A stretch of 64,000 nucleotides of DNA, taken from the NCBI GenBank assembly GCA_019633425.1, contig WSUB01000001.1, positions 434,001 to 498,000 on the forward strand, given 5' to 3'. The notes under the pieces were generated by a model. That model saw only the letters and a list, made by a program, of their open reading frames with translations. It was not told the DNA's origin and searched no databases. The DNA is from Tulasnella sp. 424 (Eukaryota > Basidiomycota > Agaricomycetes > Cantharellales > Tulasnellaceae). The position numbers were made by a program, and so were the translations under genes. Shown piece by piece: positions 57,733 through 64,000 of this stretch (position 1 is its first letter; every line of letters begins with the position of its first letter).

Positions 57733-60142
57733 CTAGGATAGTCCTTTTGCCCATATTTCTCCGATAGAATCCCATTCCTTGATGATCTTAGGTTCCATTC
57801 GGGTTGCACCGTTATCCTGTCCTGCTTCTCCCTCGACTGCAACTTCCCTGTCCTCGACGAGGAGTACCCTCAGACCGCCGATTTGGCAGAAGCCCTCCCT
57901 CAAAGCCACAAAGTCCAATGAGAAGCTAGCACTGGATCGAGAACGTGGGCCGCTCTCGGGCTCTCTTGACGCGAGGGGTCCTTCAATGGTAGGGTCTGGA
58001 GATTTCGGTTGTGGGGATGGAGACGCATCCGCTGCGTACAGGCGGAATGCGGGCAGCTTGATAGATGACGAACCTAGGAACATCACTGCTGATTCCTCCT
58101 TTTTGGTCAGCTCCGAGGACTGGCTCGGTTTAGCTGCACTCGCTATCGCGTCAACACGGAAAGGAGAAGGTAGCGAGTTCCTCGACAAACGCTGGGACTC
58201 CGCTCGCTCTTGCTCGTCATGCGAGGCCAGCGTAGGAGACTGCACGATAGGAGTTGCCGCGCCGCTTTCTGTCACTGCCGACGGCGACCCGGTGTCCCCC
58301 CATGCAGTGGAATCTGACCGTCTCGCCAAGCTAAGGGTCGAAAGCGAGCGGCGAAGTACGTATGGAGCAGGAGGTGGAGGTGACTTGGGTTCCGGGGTTG
58401 GAGGAGGCAGGTTTGTTTGTTGTAAGGCGTTGGCTAACGACTGGGAAATGGCTGCTGGTCGCGGTGGAAGGATATGTTGAACTACGAAGTGCAAGACACG
58501 GTCTCTGGGAACGCTCGCTTGAGCTGGCGTGATCGCTCCTGGGCGAGGCCATGCTGTCGAAGGCAGCAGCGCGGACACTGTCAAGGTGAAGTCGATTGAA
58601 AAAGGCTCCTCAATTGCAATACTGTCGTACGGGATCGAGTTGATCAGCAGGTCGACCTCTACGTCTGGGCGCGGAATGTGCTGCGGATTAGCCAAAGGCA
58701 GCGCAGAATGGGATGTCCCGGGTGACTGGGGCCTTGCTGTAGGCTGATTTCGAACTCGGAATGCCGGAGAAGATGGGCGATATGCATTAGGACCGGGGCT
58801 TTGAGGTCTTTGAGTTTGTTGGAGATGAGGTGGGATTGCGGGTGCTGGAGGAGGCATAGGGAGCAGTGGTATACGCCGTGACAGCACCTTTAGATGGTGT
58901 CATCATTAGATGCACCGTCGGCCAGTACAGTCAGAACGTACCGAAGTCAGTAATCGACCTGTTCTCCAGGAAATATCCAACCTTCCGAGAGATACGACGC
59001 TCCCTGGTTGGTGGATGATTGGGAAATCTGGGATAGCTTCAGGCTTGGGGCTTAGGATGAAGAGATATTGCCGAGTGTCCTGAGGTTGCATTATTGCCAT
59101 GGACCCGGAGAATACCGTGGTGATGGAAAGGGCCGAGTCGCGCGGACTATCATCAGCGGGTGTGTCGGAATCCCATAAGTTGGCATCTTCTACACTCCAT
59201 CCATCCACGCAATCGAGTTTCATCCTCTCGAAGCAAAGCGGCTCGGAGGTCAAATTTTGAACATGTACTTCGAGGAACACCTTTTCCCGTTCCGTCCTAG
59301 ACATTAAAGCGGTCGGAGACTTGGGAATGTGGACCTTGGTTTTGACAGACAACGGGTTTGACACCTACGATGGGCAAAAGTATTGGCGTCGTTTCTAGGC
59401 TTCGGACTGAACAGCCCGCTCACCGTAAACTTGTAGAACTTGCGGAATACGCGGAGATTTGGTCTGTCGGGATTTTCGGCTGGGCCTGTATTATGGTTGT
59501 TGGCTAAGACGTCAGGAAGTAGATAGCTGACGGTGCAAGCCAAGACGTGTTGATTGAGCTTTTGAAGGATCTCGTTAGTACAGTGCGGATTAGATACCAG
59601 AGAAGAATCACCTCTTTAATTTCATGGCTTATCACGCCTTCGAGAGGCTCGCCAGGCTTCAACGTCTTTTCGAGTCCCCCGAAATCGGCCAGCAGGAGCT
59701 TCGTCGTCGTCGTTTGGATTTCCATTCTGAGGTGAACACCAGCGACCTCGACATCGCACTCGTTATTGATACAAAAGGCACTTGAGAACGTCTCTCCCAA
59801 GGAAATAGCGCCAAATGTGGAAGGGAGGGTGAGCAACTCGGTCAGCGAGAAATCTCGTAGGGTCTTGGGATGTCCTGGAAGTGGTCGAGCGCCTGGCGAT
59901 GATGGTTAAGAATTAATCCAGTTCCAAAAAATAATGTCAAAGTAAATACCTTGCAGTGAAAGCAGTGAAGCGCTAGAATGAGCCGACAGAGATGGAGATG
60001 TTGAGAAGAAAGGTTGGGTTGCTATCGCTAATGTGGGTTTCTGGAAGTGAATCACCTAAGCTGCCCGTTAATGGTACGTCCAATTCGACCTCCTCACCGA
60101 TACCCGCATAACCTTGAGGGATAACAAATGCGATATCTCCAT
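57733..60142 (-). CDS. TRAPPC13: TRAPP complex subunit TRAPPC13 (DUF974 family)
   Basis: Six exons: 60142-60098, 60040-59950, 59892-59612, 59558-59424, 59364-58942 and 58887-57733; about 709 residues. The family N-terminus is clear (HLLSLKVMRVSKPTL), then LPSTFGAISLGETFSSAFCINNE, LADFGGLEKTLKPGEPLEGVISHEIKELNQHVLACTVSY, FRKFYKFTV-SNPLSVKTK, FLEVHVQNLTSEPL and GRLLTSVLSRRIPLL, the DUF974 signature. A long Pro/Ser-rich insert splits the C-terminal half, as in other basidiomycete members. TRAPP complexes act as Rab exchange factors in secretion and autophagy. The first two small exons were found by frame and family start. Part of the last exon was copied into the GT90 array. Confidence 0.9.
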
Positions 60143-60548
60143 GCTGGGCAACTCTCAGTCACTTGGGTTATTGGAGGGATGGTGCTGGGCGCGGTTGACC
60201 AAATTCCCGCGGCTGAGTTTGGAAGTGAGGCGACCAAACTTGGTAAGACGCGACAGCGCGCTAAAAAGTGCAAGATACCAGTACTAGTGAGTTTCGGGGC
60301 TTTGGCGCCGTATCCTTCATTGTGGTATGCAGTTCTAGTTGCAATTGTTGACCAGGTTGCTGAGAATTACGGAGACCCCTATTTTAGGCTGGACTGAAAT
60401 CCGAGCTCCAAGGTGCCTGCCGATCCGCCGCTTCCATCACCTTCCGCTGTTCTCTCCTCTCAACGTACGCCGTGCAACGTACTCCACCATCTCAAAGAAT
60501 ATCATATCACCACTCTCATAACCTCACGGTCGACGATTTTCTGCTCCT
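60143..60548. promoter_or_regulatory. Divergent upstream region of TRAPPC13 (-) and the 60549 gene (+)
   Basis: 406 bp with no convincing coding frame or named element. Confidence 0.45.
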
Positions 60549-63435
60549 ATGGCCGCCCCATTCTCCCGTCTCCAGCTGGCAGCAGCTCTCCTCGGTAGGT
60601 GAATCAAGACATGCTGCAAATTGAGCCCCAACTAAAACACCGCACATCACTAGAATATGACAACGACCCAGACAATCCCGACGCTCCTCAAGTAAATGCA
60701 AAGGAGAGTGCCATTTTTGTCAACTTACGTCGCCCAGCACCTCCGCCTCGTGTCCTGCAACAGCAACAATACGCCGACGACGATGAGGACGACGAAGATG
60801 TTCCTCTCAGTCATGCAGTTCAAACTCGAAACGCGGATTATCGTAAATCCATGGTCGCATCCCTAGTAAATGTGGAGCAGGAGGAACCTGATCCCCAACG
60901 TGAGGAGGAAGACGAGATGCTGTCGTCTTGGGGTTTGGATGGTCTGGTAGAAAGAAGGGAGGAGAAGAAAGACAAAAGGCCATCCCACCTTAATCTCGAC
61001 AAACTAGCAAATTTTGCTCTTGATGAGTCCAGGGAACCTCCGTCGAGAGCACTTTCGGCGATGCTCCCTAATCCGCACGGACCGCCCACTCCGACCGATG
61101 TCAATACGTCACCCATACAACGTTATCCTCCAAAACGACCTCTAAGTATGGGGGACATGGATGGTCTTGTCATTGGGGTGTCGCCAGAACGTCGTCGCAA
61201 GTCTCCTGAGGTCATTGATTACCGTCGATCAATGGCCGGAACACTCGACTTCGCCTCCTTAGCTCCAAAGAGCCCTGGCGAGGCAGAGGGGTCTCAAGAA
61301 CTGTTAGATTTCCCAGCGAAGGATACACCAAAGTCTACTCCCGCTGAAGAATCCCCAAATCCATTCGCCATCCCCCTCCCGGATTCTGTGAGGCGGTCTC
61401 GGTTTGATCCGAAAGCCCTTACGCAGGAACGACGGCTGTCGATTGGTTCTATGGGTCAATTGGCAGACCAAGCGGAACAAGAAGAGCCTTCAACGAACTA
61501 CCTTGGCTCCGATCTTCCCGACACTCGGGCTCGCACGCATTCCATGGGCACAATCCCAACACAGGCAATGCTTGATGCCGACGAACCGAGTCCTCTTCCT
61601 TCCCCAGCCATGCCGGAATCCAAGCGACTCACCAGATTGGATTTGCTGCGGCCGAAAGTTCTCGTAATGCCGAGCCCGCTGCAAGACCAGAAGGCCGGTC
61701 CTTCGAAGAAGACTAGGGACGGATTCTTCACAACTGACGATGGCGGCCTCCCGCTTCCCCCAGGCAGTCGCACAGAAGCCCGTCCAGGATTAGCTCCCCT
61801 GGCTGGCTCAGCTAGCAATCCGAGGGTGTCGATGTCGCTGTCGCAACTCACCTTCCGACAGTCGCTGATGGTAGGAGGGCAGCGGGATCCCTCTTATGTC
61901 GACATTGAGAGAAATCTACGAACGGCGGCTCAGGATGGAGAACAAGCAGATCAAGGATGGAGCGAGGAGGAGGATGAAGACAAGGAGCTCCGTCCTGCCG
62001 GCAAACTGTATGGCAAGAGCTTGATCGACAACCTTGAGGCTCGCAAAGCTGTTATCAAGGGCAAACAACGGTGTGTCGTCTCCTCAAATAGTCCACGATT
62101 AGGCCTTAATGTCTTTTTTTTAGAGTCTTCACGGGAGATCATCGTCCAGCTATGATGCAGCGACCGGGTGCGACACGGGCTAGCACTCTAATCGATCCTT
62201 CAACTCTCAATTCTCGACCCACTACACAGTATTTAACTCCATCTCAAGTTCAAGACGAGGTTCGCCGCAAGAGGGTATCGGGAGCGCCCCTCGTTGATTT
62301 CAGCTCCGAAGCACCGCCTGGGCCGAATGCTAGACCTGGTATGACCGGGGCTCGTTCGGTGTTCGGCGTGGATAAGGTTTGGGAGCGAGAGCTTGCCAAG
62401 CTGAAGGCAATAGAAGCGCAGGAGAAAGAAGAGCAAGCGAAGCTTCAAGCCCTCGGCGCTCAACAACCTCACACCAACTCTTCAAATGCCGGCCAAAGAG
62501 CTTCAGCATTACTTCCCGGGCCGGAGTCAACCCCTCCACTCTACGACGCTAATAGCGACAACGATGTTCGTCCACCTATGGGGAACCGACGAGAGAGCTC
62601 TGCTTCTCTAGGTGCTAGAGGGTGGTTCAACTCCCCTGGATCGGACGATGAAAGCGACGGAGGGGACAAACGCGCGTCTGTTGCCTCCGCGGCAACCATG
62701 CGACCTCCGGCCTTCTCTCGCAAGATATCTGCAGCCTCGCGGCTACCTCAAATCCCCGGCGGTGGTGGCGATTCCGAGGAGGAAGACGTTCCTTTAGCTC
62801 AACAGGCCGCCAGGCGTTCGATGATGCCACCTCGTCAAAACGTCCCTGCGGATTCTGATTCCGATGAGGATAAACCCATCGCAGTGCTTAAGCGGCATCA
62901 ATCCAAGTCCAGCGCCGGACCTTCTGGACTGCAGGCAGTTGATTTAGCCTCCGGAGGGTCTTTCGCGGCGGAACTGGGCCTTGGCGCTAGCGCGTTCTCC
63001 CCTCAAAAGAGCGCTGCAGCTGCCAAAGCAGGCGATGACTCTTCTGAAGATGAGGTCCCTCTTGGGGTGCGTCATCCAACAGCCAACCGTTTATCGGCAA
63101 TGCCCGCAGGAGACGACGAAGATGAGGATGACAGGCCGTTGGGCGCCAAGTTTGCGAGCAACTCCATTAATCCTCTCCAGCAACAACAGATGCAACAGCA
63201 AGCGTTTTTGCAGCAGCAGATGCTCCAGCAGCAAATGATGATGCAGGCACAAGCAATGCGTACTTCTATGGCGTTTGGTGGCCCAATGATGAATCCTTCA
63301 GTCATGGGGTCAGGCTTCTTCCCCCCACCAATGAGCATGCATTCCCTAAATGCCAACGCAATGGCAGCAGCCCAGGATGCCCAATCAGCTCAAATCTCGC
63401 GGGTAGATCAGTGGAGACGAGATGTAGTCCAGTAG
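60549..63435 (+). CDS. Hypothetical protein with repeated acidic-PL motifs and Q/M-rich tail
   Basis: Three exons: 60549-60594, 60654-62070 and 62124-63435; about 924 residues. The first exon encodes MAAPFSRLQLAAALL; the apparent start after it is a GTG inside intron 1. Most of the protein is predicted disordered. An acidic-PL word recurs five times (DEDVPLSHA, EEDVPLAQQ, DEDKPIAVL, EDEVPLGVR, EDDRPLGAK). A conserved-looking segment spans the second junction (KGKQRVFTGDHRPAMMQRPG), followed by a helix (VWERELAKLKAIEAQEKEEQAK). The C-terminus is a Gln/Met-rich stretch. I recognise no domain. Repeated short motifs and a prion-like tail would suit a scaffold or RNA-granule protein, but that is inference. 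Confidence 0.78.
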
Positions 63436-63866
63436 TTCGAGTGGGGGTTCTGCGTCGAGGGTGACGAAGTAATGGATGTATATATATAGTCCATAGACAT
63501 CCGAGAGTAGTGTACACTGAGAGTAAGAATCCCCGTGACGAGGGGTCTACGGCAGATAGGGTGACAGGATAAGTCGATAAGAATGGCTTAAGAGTCCGCA
63601 ACAAATCAAAAGTATAAAGGAAAGAAACGTTGTAGCTGAGTAACGGAAGAGAAGTGAAAAAAAGAAACAAAGTGAGCGAACAAGATGCACATAAAGCCGA
63701 ATTAAGAAGATGCAAAGGGGGGTGATCGAGAAGAATATAGAGAGAAGAGTGGGATGCATTTGACGCTGAGTGGATGCGGGAAATGTGAAACGTAACGAGT
63801 CGAGGGGCGTGATGGGACTGCAGAAACAAGCCGTAAAGACAACAAAGCAGAATATGCGAACGAAAC
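63436..63866. other. Convergent intergenic region, purine-rich
   Basis: 431 bp between two stop codons. The plus strand is A/G-rich at 63600-63760, so any minus-strand 3'UTR here would be pyrimidine-rich. No gene or repeat recognised. Confidence 0.45.
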
Positions 63867-64000
63867 CTTAATCAAGGGCTACATTTCGCACTACTAGTCG
63901 TCGTTTTGGGACGGTGAATATTGAGACATCCCGTCTCGCCATTTCCTCTTCTATCCTCGCTTGACGTTCATCGTCATCCTCGTCATCGTCCGCTCCTTCA
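63867..64000 (-). CDS. C-terminus of an unidentified gene (5' end outside the window)
   Basis: An open minus-strand frame runs from the window edge to TAA at 63869-63867: an acidic run of Asp/Glu, then RQARIEEEMARRDVSIFTVPKRRLVVRNVALD. The regular composition and the clean stop suggest a true last exon. I cannot name the protein from 44 residues. Confidence 0.5.

Larger units (their letters stand above)
48480..57782. repeat. Tandem segmental triplication: NUP120 5' end - GT90 - TRAPPC13 3' end
   Basis: Three GT90 genes in the same orientation have identical six-exon layouts. Exons 2, 4, 5 and 6 are 374, 110, 180 and 85 nt in all three; exon 3 is 695, 692 and 695 nt. Between copies A and B, and between B and C, stretches resembling the 3' end of TRAPPC13 are joined directly to stretches resembling the 5' end of NUP120. 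Intact NUP120 lies left of copy A and intact TRAPPC13 right of copy C. The duplicated unit therefore ran from inside NUP120 to inside TRAPPC13. The two internal junctions have different endpoints, which implies two events or one event plus later deletion. Confidence 0.82.

Noticed and set aside
60599..60650. Start of the 60549 gene at 60599
   Set aside because: That codon is GTG inside intron 1; an ATG exon with good donor and acceptor lies just upstream.

Overview
The window is nuclear DNA of a filamentous basidiomycete, most likely a mushroom-forming agaricomycete. This is inferred from gene structure (many introns of about 50-65 nt with GT..AG ends and CTRAY branch points, gene gaps of 50-400 bp on both strands) and from the gene repertoire (CAP10/GT90 glycosyltransferases, fungal Zn2Cys6 factor, Prm10/ThrE family, fungal class I photolyase). 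I see no tRNA, rRNA, CRISPR array, intact transposon or bacterial feature. All exon coordinates were assembled by hand from reading frames, splice signals and family conservation; none has been checked against transcripts.

Layout, left to right: a charged hypothetical protein (partial); the proteasome regulator PI31 (-), divergent from the spliceosomal DEAD-box helicase PRP5 (+); a 13-exon-plus-micro-exon ANK-DysF-FYVE-RING protein (-), divergent from an NDUFA4/B12D-type respiratory subunit (+); an Ara2-like aldo/keto reductase (+); a Zn2Cys6 transcription factor (-) with unusually long introns, divergent from the co-chaperone STI1 (+), which has a perfect heat-shock element; NUP82/NUP88 (-), divergent from proteasome alpha-3 (+); a possible small gene; a Prm10-type membrane protein (+); an MFS carrier (+); photolyase (-); PCH2 (-), divergent from SFR1 (+), both meiotic recombination factors; the calcium sensor FRQ1/NCS1 (-); a cysteine-motif protein (+); NUP120/NUP160 (-).

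From 48.5 to 57.8 kb a GT90 gene is triplicated in tandem. The copies are separated by decayed fragments of the two flanking genes, the 5' end of NUP120 and the 3' end of TRAPPC13, so the duplication history can be read from the sequence. TRAPPC13 (-), a protein with repeated acidic-PL motifs and a Q/M-rich tail (+), and the C-terminus of one further gene (-) close the window.

Most genes are conserved housekeeping genes. The unusual material is: (i) four long introns in which a branch-point consensus sits at the start of a 180-650 nt stretch with no AG up to the acceptor; (ii) tiny exons carrying decisive residues (a 3-nt exon restoring the FYVE RKHHCR motif, an 18-nt exon with the PI31 HbYX tail, a start-codon-only exon in STI1, a start codon split by an intron in NUP120); (iii) the ANK-DysF-FYVE-RING architecture; (iv) the fossil junctions in the GT90 array. 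Whether any of these is already described cannot be decided without database searches.
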